The notes: generated by a model not told the origin, from the sequence alone. DNA of 64,000 nucleotides from an uncultured Prevotella sp. (GCA_944320105.1 CALUGA010000001.1:124001-188000), one strand, 5' to 3'. Shown: positions 32,520 to 42,101, counted from the stretch's first letter. Numbers and translations are program-made.

Positions 32520-35270
32520 TTATCTTTCGGTCACGGCCACTTTCTCACCGTTCATGATGTATATCCCGGCGGGGAGAGCGCCAATGTTGTCGGCTGTGCC
32601 TACGCAGGTGCCTTGCAGTGTGTACACCTTGTCGCCGCCGAGGGCGGGGTTGCGCACCGCGTTCTCAATGCCCGTGGGCGTGCTCTTGTACGTAGTCTTC
32701 ACCGTGGCGGCCTCAGTGGTGAGCTTGTCGCTGAGGCGTATGTCGGCCGAGCTGGCCCCAATCATCACGTCAACGGTGCCTTCCTCCACGTCGAACGTGT
32801 TCGTCTGGTCGTTGAAGTATGTTAGCTGGTCGTGGCGCAGTGCCAGTCTTACCGTCTTGGTCTCGCCAGCCTCAAGCTCCACGCGGGCGAAGCCCTTAAG
32901 CTCCTTCAGCGGCCTTTCTATCTCCGACACAGCGTGTGTGTAGAGCTGCACGACCTCTGCGCCGGCCCTGTTGCCCGTGTTGGTAACGTCAACCGTTATC
33001 ACCACGCTGTCGCCGGCGGCCAGGTGCTTGGTGCTCATGGCCATGTTGTCGTAGGCAAAGGTGGTGTAGCTCAGTCCGTAGCCGAATGGATAGAGCGGCG
33101 TCTTGTCGTAATACATATATGTATAGTTGTTCTTCCGTATGTCATACTGAAGCATATCGGTGGGCAGGTCGGCCTGCGATGCATACCACGTAGACGTTAG
33201 CTTGCCTCCGGGGTTGTAGTCGCCGTAGAGCACGTCGGCTATTGCCTTGCCCTGCGCCTGGCCTCCGTACCAAGCCTCCACTATGGCCGGAACGTTCTCG
33301 TTTGCCCAGTTTACGTCTACCGACGAGCACGTTTGCAGCAACAGCACCACGTTGGGGTTGGCGGCATAAACGGCTTCGAGCAGCTTCTGCTGGTCGCCGG
33401 GCAGGGCTATCGACTGCCGGTCGTTGCTCTCGTCGGACACCTCAAGGTTTGTTCCGGCGGCAAACACCACCACGTCGGCCTTCTTGGCTATCTCCACTGC
33501 GCGCTCTATGTTGGTCTCGGCAGTGCCGGTGACGGCGCAGCCCTTGTAGTAGTAGAGCGGGCCTTCGGTCTCAAGCGGGTTGTTGTCGCCAGTGTTGTAG
33601 AACTTTATCCAGTCCAAGTTGTTGCAGTAGCGGTCGCCCTCGTTGGCGAAGGAGAGGTAGAGCTTGTGCTTGCCCTTGAACACGTTGGGGTCTATGTCGG
33701 CAGTTACGGTCTCGTAGCTTGCCCAGTTGCCGGTGGCTGGCATCGTCACGGTGGCGGCAGGCTCGCCCTCCATGTTGTCGAGGTAGATGCTCATCACGGT
33801 GGCCCCGTTGTTCTTCGCGCCCGAATAAACGTCGAGCTTTTCGCGTCCGTTGCCGAAGTCCACCTCGTCGAACGATATCCAGTCACCCGGGTAGATGTAG
33901 CCCACATTGCCCGCGCTGCCGTTGGTTTCCTTGGCCAGGTGGCGCGAAGAGCTTGGCACGTTGCTGTCGGTGAAGTCTTCGCACTGCACGGTTCCGTCGT
34001 TGATGGCGTAGCCAATCTTGGCCGCTATGCCCTCCAACGGGGTTGTTACGTCTATTGGCGAGCCGCTGTAGCCGCCAAGGCTTACCGTGTTCCCGAGCGG
34101 GCCTATTACGGCAACGCTCTTGTCCTTGCCGAGCGGCAGGAACGAATTGTTGTTCTTGAGGAGTACAATCGTCTTCTGTGCGGCGCGGTATGCCAAGTCG
34201 CGGTGCTCCTGGCAGTCGAGCTTGGAGTCGGGTATGCTGCGCCACTTTACGAGCGAGGCGTTGTCGAACTCGCCCACCGAGAAGCGCGCCTCAAACACGC
34301 GGGTGAGTGCCGAGTCGAGGTCAGCCTCGGTCATGAGACCCTTTTCTATGGCCTCCTTGCAGTAGTCCTGGAACGTGGTGCCGCAGTTGAGGTCTTCGCC
34401 GTTCTTCATCGACACGGCCGAAGCCTCTGCCGGGGTGCTCACGTAGTGGTGCTTGTTGTACACATCCTCCACTGCGCCGCAGTCGCTCGTCACGAATCCG
34501 TTGAAGCCCCATTCGCCCCGCAGTATGTCGATGAGCAGTTCGTGGTTGGCTCCGCACGGTATGCCGTTGAGGGCGTTGTATGCGCTCATCACCGAGCGCA
34601 CGTTGCCCTCCTTCACCGCCGTCTCGAAGGCCGGCAGGTAGTATTCGCGCAGGTTGCGCGCGTCAACGTCGGAGGAGGTGCTGTGGCGCCCGTGCTCATA
34701 GTTGTTGGCGGCAAAGTGCTTGGCTGTGGCCACGGTCTTGTAGTACTTCGGGTCGTCGCCCTGCATTCCGCGGATGTATTCCACGGCTATGCGGCCGGTG
34801 AGGTAGGGGTCTTCGCCGTAGTTCTCCTCGTCGCGGCCCCAGCGCGGGTCGCGGCTCATGTTGATGGTTGGGCACCAGTAGATGAGGCCTTTCTGCTTTG
34901 TGTTGTTGTACACGCGGGCCTCGTCGGACGTGGCCCAGGCGCAGTCATAGATGAGCTTGAGGTCCCACGACGACGACATGGCCTTCGACGACGGGAACGA
35001 TGTGGCCAGACCCGAGCGGGCCACGCCGTGCAGTGCCTCGTTCCAGTAGTTGTAGCCCTTCACTCCGAGGCGGGTGATGTCGAGCGTCTGGTGGCCCACT
35101 TGGTTTATCTTCTCATCGAGCGTGAGCAGCGACACGAGGTTCTTGGCGCGCTCGTGGAAGCTCAGCTCCGGGTTTTGGAATGGATATTTATAGTTTTGTG
35201 CCACTGCTGTGGCGGCGGTCATGGCCGTTGCGGCGGTTGCAATTGCAAATATAACACTTTTTTTCCGCAT
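32520..35270 (-). CDS. GH3 glycosidase with CBM6-like insertion and type IX-like tail
   Basis: A 916-aa secreted GH3 enzyme, nucleophile Asp263 in FVTSDCGAVEDV, with KHFAANNYEHGRHS. In place of the PA14 module of its neighbour it carries a CBM6-like jelly roll (YIYPGDWISFDEVDFGNG, YLDNMEGEPAATVTMP, LYLSFANEGDRYCNNLDWIKF). The C-terminus ends TGIENAV...VYTLQGTCVG...LPAGIYIMNGEKVAV, a type A sorting-domain-like tail, so surface delivery by a type IX system is likely. Only 34 nt separate it from the downstream GH3. Confidence 0.88.
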   Translation of the reverse strand: MRKKSVIFAIATAATAMTAATAVAQNYKYPFQNPELSFHERAKNLVSLLTLDEKINQVGHQTLDITRLGVKGYNYWNEALHGVARSGLATSFPSSKAMSSSWDLKLIYDCAWATSDEARVYNNTKQKGLIYWCPTINMSRDPRWGRDEENYGEDPYLTGRIAVEYIRGMQGDDPKYYKTVATAKHFAANNYEHGRHSTSSDVDARNLREYYLPAFETAVKEGNVRSVMSAYNALNGIPCGANHELLIDILRGEWGFNGFVTSDCGAVEDVYNKHHYVSTPAEASAVSMKNGEDLNCGTTFQDYCKEAIEKGLMTEADLDSALTRVFEARFSVGEFDNASLVKWRSIPDSKLDCQEHRDLAYRAAQKTIVLLKNNNSFLPLGKDKSVAVIGPLGNTVSLGGYSGSPIDVTTPLEGIAAKIGYAINDGTVQCEDFTDSNVPSSSRHLAKETNGSAGNVGYIYPGDWISFDEVDFGNGREKLDVYSGAKNNGATVMSIYLDNMEGEPAATVTMPATGNWASYETVTADIDPNVFKGKHKLYLSFANEGDRYCNNLDWIKFYNTGDNNPLETEGPLYYYKGCAVTGTAETNIERAVEIAKKADVVVFAAGTNLEVSDESNDRQSIALPGDQQKLLEAVYAANPNVVLLLQTCSSVDVNWANENVPAIVEAWYGGQAQGKAIADVLYGDYNPGGKLTSTWYASQADLPTDMLQYDIRKNNYTYMYYDKTPLYPFGYGLSYTTFAYDNMAMSTKHLAAGDSVVITVDVTNTGNRAGAEVVQLYTHAVSEIERPLKELKGFARVELEAGETKTVRLALRHDQLTYFNDQTNTFDVEEGTVDVMIGASSADIRLSDKLTTEAATVKTTYKSTPTGIENAVRNPALGGDKVYTLQGTCVGTADNIGALPAGIYIMNGEKVAVTER

Positions 35271-35321
35271 GATATTTGTTTGTATGTAGGTTTTTTGTTA
35301 TGATATTTCAGATGTGCTGTT

Positions 35322-35516
35322 TTTGTAATGTTTTGTTACCTTTAAGTCGGCTTTGCGCAATCGTCTGTGAGCCAATGCGTTGCGTTGGATACCGTTTTGC
35401 ATTGCCAAACGGCCTGTTTCATCGCCCCAAACGGCCTGTTTCAGCTTGCAAAACAGGCCGTTTGGCGAGGCCGGATGGCCACTGCGCCCCTGTGGCGGTG
35501 CTTTTGTAACGATTGT
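35322..35516 (+). repeat. 22-nt-period intergenic element, copy E
   Basis: TTTGTAA starts at 35322, units at 35385, 35407, 35429, 35451 and a weak fifth at 35473, and TTTGTAACGATTGTT at 35503. The spacing is identical to copies B, C and D. Two units are exact AAACGGCCTGTTT and the third is its reverse complement. The right end lies next to the GH43 stop. Confidence 0.92.
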
Positions 35517-35524
35517 TTACCACA

Positions 35525-37201
35525 TTACAGGTACTGCCGGTAGGCGTAGATGCCGATGGTGGTGCCGGTGAATCCGCCTGCGCGCTGGCTCACGAACGAG
35601 GCGTCAACGTCCTTGGCTGCCGTCTGCCACGTGGCGCCACCGTCGGTGGAGAAGCTGAAGCTGTACTTGTCGCCACTGCATTCCGTGCGCAGCACTACGT
35701 TGTCAGTGCCTTCGGCCACCTTGACAGTGGCTATCGCTGTGGTGCTGCGCCCCTTGTCGCTGCGCTCCACCACCACCATGCCGCGCTTCAGGCCGAAGCG
35801 GTAGTAGCGTTGTTCGTTCTTGAAGACGGCCATGCCTGCCTCGGCACCGGGGTAGGGGCTGAAGGTGAGGCGCGTCTCGGCGGTGAACTTATGGTGCTGT
35901 ATGCGGCGCAGGAGCATGGGCGGCGTGCGCCCGTCTTGCGGCAGCACCTCGGCTGGGGTGAGGCTCAGCCGCCCGTCGGCCATGTCCGTGTACTCGGTGG
36001 CGGGGCCGAGCAGCGACAGCCACTCCGGCCCGGGCCGCTTGCCGTCGAAGTCGTCGCGCCAACTGAAGTTGCCGAATGTAACCTCTTCCTTGCGCTCCGC
36101 GCCGTTCATCTTGAGTGTGAGCGGCACGGTGTCTTTCTCCTGCGTGATGTACGGGAAACCGTCGCGGCTCCAGCTTACGGGCATCAGGAACGTTTCGCGG
36201 CCCAGCTGCTCAACGCCGCCCGGCCCCGGCCTGCAGCCCAGGAACACAGCCCACCACTCGCCGCCGGGTGTCTGCACTATGTCGGCGTGGCCAGTGCAGG
36301 TTACGGGGTTGCTGCGGTTGGGCTTCAGTTCGCGCTGCGTCAGTATGGGGTTGCGGCTCCAACGGGTGTAAGGGCCGAATATGGAGTCGGCCCTGTAGGC
36401 CACCTCCGAGTGGAAGTTGCCTGTGCCGCCTTCGGCTGCTATGATGTAGTACTTGCCACGGATTTTATAAATGTGCGGGCCTTCGTTGCGCGCCAGTCGC
36501 TCCTCGGGGCCTACGCCTTCCTCGCGGAACTTCACCGGCTCGCCCTTGGTCTGGCCCGTCTTGCGGTCAAAGCGCACTATGCGCAGGCTGCGGTGGTTGC
36601 TCCACTTGGGTTTGCCCTCGGTGCTCTCCTTGTATATTATGTATGCCTGCCCGTCGTCGTCGAAGAAGAATGCCGGGTCGATGCCGTCGATGGCCGTCAG
36701 CCATACGGGGTCGCTCCACTCGTTTTTCATGGGGTCTTTGGTGCTCACGTAGAAGTGGCCGCGGCCCACGTCGGTGGTGAGCATATAGTAAGTCTTGGTT
36801 TGCGGGTCGTAGTTTATGTTGGGGGCATATATGCCTCCCTTGCCCACCTCCTGCCCGCCGAGGGCAGGAAGCTGCGACGGGCGGCTGAGCACGTTGCCCA
36901 CGAGCGTCCAGTTCACGAGGTCGCGGCTGTGGTAGAGAGGCACGCCGGGGTAGTAGCCGAAGGTCGATGTCACCAGCCAGTAATCGTTGCCCACGCGGCA
37001 CAGGGCGGGGTCGGGGTGGAATCCGGGGATTATGGGGTTAAAGAATGTGCTCTTGTCTTTGAGCGGGTACTGGCGGTAATAGTCGTCGTTGCCGTTGTAG
37101 GCGAAGTAGTCGAACGATGCCTTGCCATCCGTCGGCCCGGTCTTGGCTTCGGCGCCCATTGCCGCCATGGCCAGTGTGGCGATGAAGAGTATTCTTTTCA
37201 T
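35525..37201 (-). CDS. GH43 glycosidase (xylosidase/arabinofuranosidase type)
   Basis: A 558-aa secreted enzyme with a signal peptide (MKRILFIATLAMAAMGAEAK). The five-blade propeller has the general base Asp64 in PGFHPDPAL, Asp175 in DGIDPAFFFDDDG and the acid Glu240 in NEGPHIYK. A C-terminal beta-sandwich (~370-558; HHKFTAETRLTF, YYRFGLKRG, FTGTTIGIYAYRQY) is the C2 domain of many GH43 xylosidases. It probably removes arabinose or xylose from pectin side chains. It has its own -7 box. Confidence 0.9.
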   Translation of the reverse strand: MKRILFIATLAMAAMGAEAKTGPTDGKASFDYFAYNGNDDYYRQYPLKDKSTFFNPIIPGFHPDPALCRVGNDYWLVTSTFGYYPGVPLYHSRDLVNWTLVGNVLSRPSQLPALGGQEVGKGGIYAPNINYDPQTKTYYMLTTDVGRGHFYVSTKDPMKNEWSDPVWLTAIDGIDPAFFFDDDGQAYIIYKESTEGKPKWSNHRSLRIVRFDRKTGQTKGEPVKFREEGVGPEERLARNEGPHIYKIRGKYYIIAAEGGTGNFHSEVAYRADSIFGPYTRWSRNPILTQRELKPNRSNPVTCTGHADIVQTPGGEWWAVFLGCRPGPGGVEQLGRETFLMPVSWSRDGFPYITQEKDTVPLTLKMNGAERKEEVTFGNFSWRDDFDGKRPGPEWLSLLGPATEYTDMADGRLSLTPAEVLPQDGRTPPMLLRRIQHHKFTAETRLTFSPYPGAEAGMAVFKNEQRYYRFGLKRGMVVVERSDKGRSTTAIATVKVAEGTDNVVLRTECSGDKYSFSFSTDGGATWQTAAKDVDASFVSQRAGGFTGTTIGIYAYRQYL

Positions 37202-37253
37202 ATTTTTGTTGCGGTTGGTAATTCGTTATGGTTTGCAGGTTGTTTTCTGTATG

Positions 37254-37261
37254 CAAAGTTA
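37254..37261 (-). promoter_or_regulatory. Promoter -7 box for GH43 (and GH3-GH28 downstream)
   Basis: TAACTTTG on the minus strand fits TAnnTTTG, 53 nt before the ATG at 37201. Confidence 0.55.
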
Positions 37262-37479
37262 CGAAAAATGCTCTTTACCTGTGGGGATAAATTGTCGTAA
37301 TGATGGTAAAAATCATGCATTGTGCTGCGTGGACTTGCAAATCCACTGAAATGAAACGGTTTTTTACTCCGTGCCTTGGTGGGAAAAGAAGTTGAGGAGT
37401 TAAGGCAAATGCTTGCCATGACCTTGGATGGTTGTTAGGCGCGAGCCATTCCCATTCCTGCATGTGGCCTTGACAAGGA

Positions 37480-37663
37480 GCGGGTTGCAAACCCGCAACA
37501 GATAGCAGGCGGGTTGCAAACCCGCCTGAACGTGGGTGTGGACGTGGGTGTGGACGTGGGTGTGGACGTGGGTGTGGACGTGAGTGTGGAGGTAGCCACG
37601 AAAGCTACCACGTTGCGGCGGGTTTGCAACCCGCCGCCGTCTGTGGCCGGGTCTGCGACCCGG
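37480..37663. repeat. Composite palindrome-minisatellite repeat, copy at 37 kb
   Basis: Palindromes GCGGGTTGCAAACCCGC lie at 37480-37496, 37507-37527 and 37616-37636 (opposite inner orientation), plus CCGGGTCTGCGACCCGG at 37647-37663. Between them five tandem copies of CGTGGGTGTGGA (12 bp) run from 37531 to 37590. The same parts recur near 41.5-42.1 and 61.6-61.9 kb. Confidence 0.85.
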
Positions 37664-37803
37664 GGAAGGGAAATATTTCTGCGGCCTTAGGCGGTAGCGC
37701 ATCCGTGCGGCGCTAACCCTTTAGGAAAGGAAACAAGAGCAAGCCGGGGCGGGTTGCAAGCCAGCCTGCCCCACGTTTTCTTGCCCCGAACCTGCGTAAA
37801 CGC

Positions 37804-37834
37804 AATAAGGGCGGGTTGTTGGCCCGCCCTTATT
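37804..37834 (-). terminator. Terminator-like hairpin after the first PL1 gene
   Basis: A perfect 12-bp stem (AATAAGGGCGGG / CCCGCCCTTATT) with a 7-nt loop, 60 nt past the stop at 37895; the T-tract is weak. Confidence 0.6.
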
Positions 37835-37894
37835 GTATGCTGGATAAAGGAGTCTTAACTCCTTGCCTTATCAACTCCTTAACTCCTTATTCTA

Positions 37895-39595
37895 CTACTT
37901 CACCACCACTTTCTTGCCGTTGAGGATGTAGATGCCCTTTGGCAGGTTGTCGAGGTCAGCTGCGGTGGCATTTGCCTTGATGAGGCTACCGTTGATGGAG
38001 TAGATGTTGCGGTCGGCGGCGCGGTCGGCGGTCTCTCCGGCGTTGACGTCCTTTATGCCCGTGATGCTTGAGCTGCCATCCTCGTAGATGATGTAGCCCT
38101 GTTCGGTGCCGTTCCTGTTCTGCCTCATGGTGATGGACGTCACGAGGCTGTTGAGGTAGCGCTCAATGTTGGTGTAGCCGTTGGCGGCCACCTTGTTGCC
38201 GTCGTTGGGGTCGGCAGGGTTGCAGCCGTTGAAGTCTTCCCATGTGTCGTCCATGCCGTCGCCGTCGGCATCAATCCTGGGGTTGCCGGGGGCGAGGTCG
38301 GGCCAACCGCCTGCGTCGTCCTGGCTGTTGATGAAGCCCTCATCAAGCCCTGCGCCGGTGTATGTGGCCGTACCCAGCTCGGCGTCGTTGACGAGGATGA
38401 GGTCGAGCGCGTCGCGCTCCTTGCTGCACCCTGCGTAGGCGAGCACCTGCGTGAAGGCGTCCTCGGCAGAGTGGGTGGTCACGGCCACGAAGTCGATGGG
38501 CTCGTCTATGCGCATGGTGTCGCGCGTGGCGGCGGTGAATGTGCCGTCCACCTTGCTGTTGTCAATCTGGTTGTACATTCCGTAAGTCCAGTTGTCGCGT
38601 GTCACGTCGTCATACTTGGAGTTCACGTTGCCGTCTACATAGAACTTGCCCCACACGTGCCACATCTTGTCCCACTCGTTGGGGTTGGCCGAGTTGTGGT
38701 CGGTATATTCAGACGTGCGTATGCCTATGCCGGCTATGCGGCGCTGTATGGTGGCGTTGCGCTTATCGGTGGCTGGGCCGGGCTTGTAGTAGTTGTTCAC
38801 TATGTTCACGTTCATGCCCTCGCCGCCGTAGCAGCCGTTGCCTCCCCAGTTGTAGATTACGTTGTTGCGCATGTCCATGCGCTCGTCGGTCTGGGTGCCG
38901 GGGCGCGGGCCGAGGCGCGGCGTGCGCGACGTGTGGTGGATCATGAGGTTGTGGTGGTACGACGCTCCGCTGCCGCCCCAGTTGCCCCCGTAGCCGTGGG
39001 CGCCCTTGGAGTGGCCGGCGTTCACCATGCTCTGGGCAGCTATGCACCACTGCACGGTGATGTTCTTGCTGCCGTAAACGGAGAGGCACTCGTCAACGCT
39101 CCAGCTCACCGAGCAGTGGTCCACGATGACGTTCTCAAGGTCCATGCCGCCGAGTCCGTCGCCCTCGTGCTGGTCAACGTGGCGGTTGCCGCAGCGGAAG
39201 CGCATATAGCGTATGATGACGTTGCTCGCGCCAATCTGGAACGGGTAGTCGGCTATGCAGATGCCCTGCCCGGGCGCGCTCTGCCCGGCTATGGTCACGT
39301 CGCCGTTCCTGAGCCTAAGCTCGCTCTTGAGGTATATGGTTCCGGCCACGTCGAAGACGATGGTGCGCGGCCCTTTCTGTTCGCAGGCCCAGCGGAAGGA
39401 GCCTTCCTCGCCGGTGTCCTCGAGGGTGGTTACGTGGAGCACCTGGCCTCCGCGCCCTCCGGTGGTGTAGCGCCCGAAGCCCTCGGCCCCGGGGAAAGCC
39501 AGCTGCTTTTCCTTTTGCTGGGCTTGGGCTGTGCTTATGCCGCCTGCGCCGAGCATGAGCGCAAGAGCGCTCAGAGTAAGTAATCTTAGTTTCAT
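37895..39595 (-). CDS. Secreted pectate lyase, PL1 family, with type IX-like tail
   Basis: A 566-aa protein with a signal peptide (LLTLSALALMLGAGGISTAQA). The mature start AFPGAEGFGRYTTGGRGG and the core DHCSVSWSVDECLS, HSKGAHGYGGNWGGSGASYH and HHTSRTPRLGPRPG are typical of Bacteroidetes PL1 lyases; the beta-helix splits polygalacturonate by beta-elimination. A D-rich stretch (DADGDGMDDTWED) suggests calcium binding. The tail GIKDV...NIYSINGS...LPKGIYILNGKKVVVK is sorting-domain-like. It is a close paralogue of the next gene. Confidence 0.92.
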   Translation of the reverse strand: MKLRLLTLSALALMLGAGGISTAQAQQKEKQLAFPGAEGFGRYTTGGRGGQVLHVTTLEDTGEEGSFRWACEQKGPRTIVFDVAGTIYLKSELRLRNGDVTIAGQSAPGQGICIADYPFQIGASNVIIRYMRFRCGNRHVDQHEGDGLGGMDLENVIVDHCSVSWSVDECLSVYGSKNITVQWCIAAQSMVNAGHSKGAHGYGGNWGGSGASYHHNLMIHHTSRTPRLGPRPGTQTDERMDMRNNVIYNWGGNGCYGGEGMNVNIVNNYYKPGPATDKRNATIQRRIAGIGIRTSEYTDHNSANPNEWDKMWHVWGKFYVDGNVNSKYDDVTRDNWTYGMYNQIDNSKVDGTFTAATRDTMRIDEPIDFVAVTTHSAEDAFTQVLAYAGCSKERDALDLILVNDAELGTATYTGAGLDEGFINSQDDAGGWPDLAPGNPRIDADGDGMDDTWEDFNGCNPADPNDGNKVAANGYTNIERYLNSLVTSITMRQNRNGTEQGYIIYEDGSSSITGIKDVNAGETADRAADRNIYSINGSLIKANATAADLDNLPKGIYILNGKKVVVK

Positions 39596-39636
39596 AAAAA
39601 GCTATTTTTAGTTGTCGATATAGTTTCAATTGCTTG

Positions 39637-39644
39637 CAAAGGTA
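39637..39644 (-). promoter_or_regulatory. Promoter -7 box for the first PL1 gene
   Basis: TACCTTTG on the minus strand fits TAnnTTTG, 42 nt before the ATG at 39595. Confidence 0.55.
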
Positions 39645-39772
39645 CTCACTTTATATGTCTTTAAGGTCGTTTTTCTCTTGCAAATGGTGGAAAAAGTTTA
39701 TTTGTCTCGATGTTTTGCATTTATTTCACATTTGCGGCGGGCCTCTTGGCGTTGGCCATTGGCCATCGCGGC

Positions 39773-41281
39773 TCAGAACTCCGTCAGTCCCTCCGTCTTG
39801 CCACGGGCATTCTGGGCGTTGGTTATGTGGGCCACGAGGCTGTTGAGGTAGTTCTCTATGTTGGTGTATCCGTTGGTGGCTGTCATGGCGGCGTCGGCGG
39901 GGTTGGTCGGGTCGCAGCCGTTGCGGCGTTCCCAGCCGTCGTCCATGCCGTCATGGTCGGCGTCGTTGATGGGCTTGCCGGGCTTCAGCCCAGGCCATCC
40001 GCCGCAGTCGTCCTGGTTGTTGACTATGCCCGGGGCGCAGTCCTTGCCGGTGTAGGTGGCACCGCCGTTGCGGGTGTCGCTGATGAGTGTGTGGTCGAAG
40101 GCATCACGGCTCTTGCTGCACCCGGCGTATTTCAGCACCATGTCGTAGGCATCCTCGGCCGAGTGGGTGGTCACGGCGGCGAAGCTGATGGGCTTGCTGA
40201 GCCGCATGGTGTCGCGCGTGGCTTGTGTGTATGTGCTGTCCACAGAGCTGTTGTCTATCTGGTTGTATATTCCGTAAGACCAGTTGTCGCGCGTCACTTC
40301 GTCATACTTTGAGTTTACGTTGCCGTCAACGTAGAACTTGCCCCATACGTGCCACATCCTGTCCCATACGTTGGGGCGCTTGCGGTCGTGGCCGGTGTAG
40401 CGCGAGGTGCGTATCCCTATGCCCGCTATGCGTTGCTGTATTGTTGTGGGGCGCAGTTCGGTGGCAGGCCCGGGCTTGTAGTAGTTGTTCACTATGTTCA
40501 CGTTCATGCCTTCGCCGCCGTAGCAGCCGTGGCCGCCCCAGTTGTAGATGACGTTGTTGCGCAAGTCCATGCGCTCGTCGGTCTGGGTGCCGGGGCGCGG
40601 GCCGAGTCGCGGGGTGCGCGACGTGTTGTGGATGATGAGGTTGTGGTGGTACGACGCGCCGCTGCCGCCCCAGTTGCCGCCGAAGCCGTGCGCTCCCTTG
40701 GAGTGGCCGGCGTTGGAGAGGCTCGGTCCCACTATGCACCACTGCACGGTGCTGTTGCGGTTGCCGTAGATGGAGAGGCACTCGTCCACGCTCCAGCTCA
40801 CCGAACAGTGGTCTATGATTACGTCCTTGTGGTCGCAGCCGCCCAGGCCGTCGCCTTCGTGGCGGTCTACGTGGCGGTTGCCAAGGCGGAAGCGCAGGTA
40901 GCGCACTATGACGTTGCTCGCCTCCACCTGGAATGGGTAGTCGGCTATGCAGATGCCATCGCCCGGCGCGCTCTGCCCGGCTATGGTCAGGTCGCCGTTG
41001 TTGATGCGCAGTCCGCGCTTGAGGAATATTGTTCCGGCCACGTCGAACACTATCGTGCGTGGCCCCTTCTGCTCAATGGCCCAGCGCAGCGAGCCTTCGC
41101 GGCCCGTGTCCTCAAGGGTCGTTACGTGGAGCACCCGGCCTCCGCGCCCGCCGGTGGCATAGCGTCCGAAGCCCTCGGCACCGGGGAAAGCGGGCAGCTT
41201 TTGGTCTTCTGTGGTCTTTGCGTTGATGTCTGTGCATAGCGCCATGGCCATTAGGCACAGTGTAAATAGTTTTAGCGTCAT
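39773..41281 (-). CDS. Secreted pectate lyase, PL1 family, paralogue without tail
   Basis: A 502-aa enzyme starting MTLKLFTLCLMAMALC at 41281; an upstream in-frame ATG would place the -7 box inside the gene. It shares nearly the whole core with the neighbouring lyase (AFPGAEGFGRYATGGRGG, DHCSVSWSVDECLS, HNTSRTPRLGPRPG, DHDGMDDGWERRNG), so the pair is a tandem duplication. It ends at RGKTEGLTEF and has no C-terminal sorting tail, which suggests a different location, perhaps periplasmic. Confidence 0.92.
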   Translation of the reverse strand: MTLKLFTLCLMAMALCTDINAKTTEDQKLPAFPGAEGFGRYATGGRGGRVLHVTTLEDTGREGSLRWAIEQKGPRTIVFDVAGTIFLKRGLRINNGDLTIAGQSAPGDGICIADYPFQVEASNVIVRYLRFRLGNRHVDRHEGDGLGGCDHKDVIIDHCSVSWSVDECLSIYGNRNSTVQWCIVGPSLSNAGHSKGAHGFGGNWGGSGASYHHNLIIHNTSRTPRLGPRPGTQTDERMDLRNNVIYNWGGHGCYGGEGMNVNIVNNYYKPGPATELRPTTIQQRIAGIGIRTSRYTGHDRKRPNVWDRMWHVWGKFYVDGNVNSKYDEVTRDNWSYGIYNQIDNSSVDSTYTQATRDTMRLSKPISFAAVTTHSAEDAYDMVLKYAGCSKSRDAFDHTLISDTRNGGATYTGKDCAPGIVNNQDDCGGWPGLKPGKPINDADHDGMDDGWERRNGCDPTNPADAAMTATNGYTNIENYLNSLVAHITNAQNARGKTEGLTEF

Positions 41282-41319
41282 GGTAAAGTGTTTGTAGCTA
41301 TTGTTTCGTTTGTTGGTTG

Positions 41320-41327
41320 CAAAGTTA
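41320..41327 (-). promoter_or_regulatory. Promoter -7 box for the second PL1 gene
   Basis: TAACTTTG on the minus strand fits TAnnTTTG, 39 nt before the ATG at 41281. Confidence 0.55.
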
Positions 41328-41471
41328 CCGTTATTGTGCATACGCAGGGTGGATTATATTCCTGCAAAGGGTGGAAAAAGCGTTATTTGCCTTCTTATGC
41401 TGAACTCTTGTAGTGTTTTTGTTCATTTTTCCGTGCTTTCTGTTTGCTTTTCACATGTCTTCCACGTTCCT

Positions 41472-42101
41472 CCCACGTTCAGGCGGGTTTGCAACCACGT
41501 GACTGCCCCGTGCTTCCTACGAATCCCTCATGTCCTCCCACGACTCTCCCACGTTCAGGCGGGTTTGCAACCCGCCTGCATCCTGTAGCGGGTTTGCAAC
41601 CCGCGCATGGCTTGTGTACTGTGCTTGTTATTTTCCCGGGTCGGAGACCCGGCCACAGTCGCTGGCGGGTTGCAAACCCTCCAGAACGTGGTAGTTGGCG
41701 TGGGAGTAATGGAGGAAGAAATTGTGGAAGTTTGTGTTGTAGTTACCCTTGCGCTTCCCATGTGTTTTTTACTTGTCTCCCACGACTCTCCCACGACCCT
41801 CCCACGTTCAGGCGGGTTTGTAACCACGTAACTGCTTCGTACTTTCCACGAATCCCTCATGCCCTCCCACGACACTCCCACGATTCTGCCACGTTCTGGC
41901 GGGTTTGCAACCCGCCTGGATTCTGTAGCGGGTTTGCAACCCGCGCATGGCTTGTGTACTGTGCTTGTTGTTTTCCCGGGTCGGAGACCCGGCCACAGTC
42001 GCTGGCGGGTTGCAAACCCGCCAGAACGTGGTAGTTGGCGTGGAAGTAATGGAGGAAGAAATTGTGGAAGTTTGTGTTGTAGTTATCCTAATGCTTCCCA
42101 T
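41472..42101. repeat. Composite palindromic repeat, two direct copies (most of a 985-bp gap)
   Basis: The segment 41472-41761 (CCCACGTTCAGGCGGGTTTG to GCGCTTCCCA) is repeated at 41801-42101 with high identity and about 11 nt of indel. Each copy carries GGCGGGTTTGCAACCCGCC-type palindromes, CCCGGGTCGGAGACCCGG and CACGACTCTCCCACG-like minisatellite words. Small frames here repeat the same peptide and are not genes. The rest of 41282-42266 holds the PL1 promoter and a terminator. Confidence 0.85.

Larger units (their letters stand above)
37202..37894. other. 693-bp intergenic region rich in repeats
   Basis: It holds the GH43 promoter box, four GCGGGTTTGCAACCCGC-type palindromes, a 12-bp minisatellite and a terminator-like hairpin. 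No gene is seen; the small frames encoding HVHTHVHT are just the minisatellite. Confidence 0.7.

Noticed and set aside
37531..37590. Protein with HVHTHVHT or PTSTPTST repeats
   Set aside because: These are translations of a 12-bp minisatellite between palindromes; no start site, promoter or domain supports a gene.
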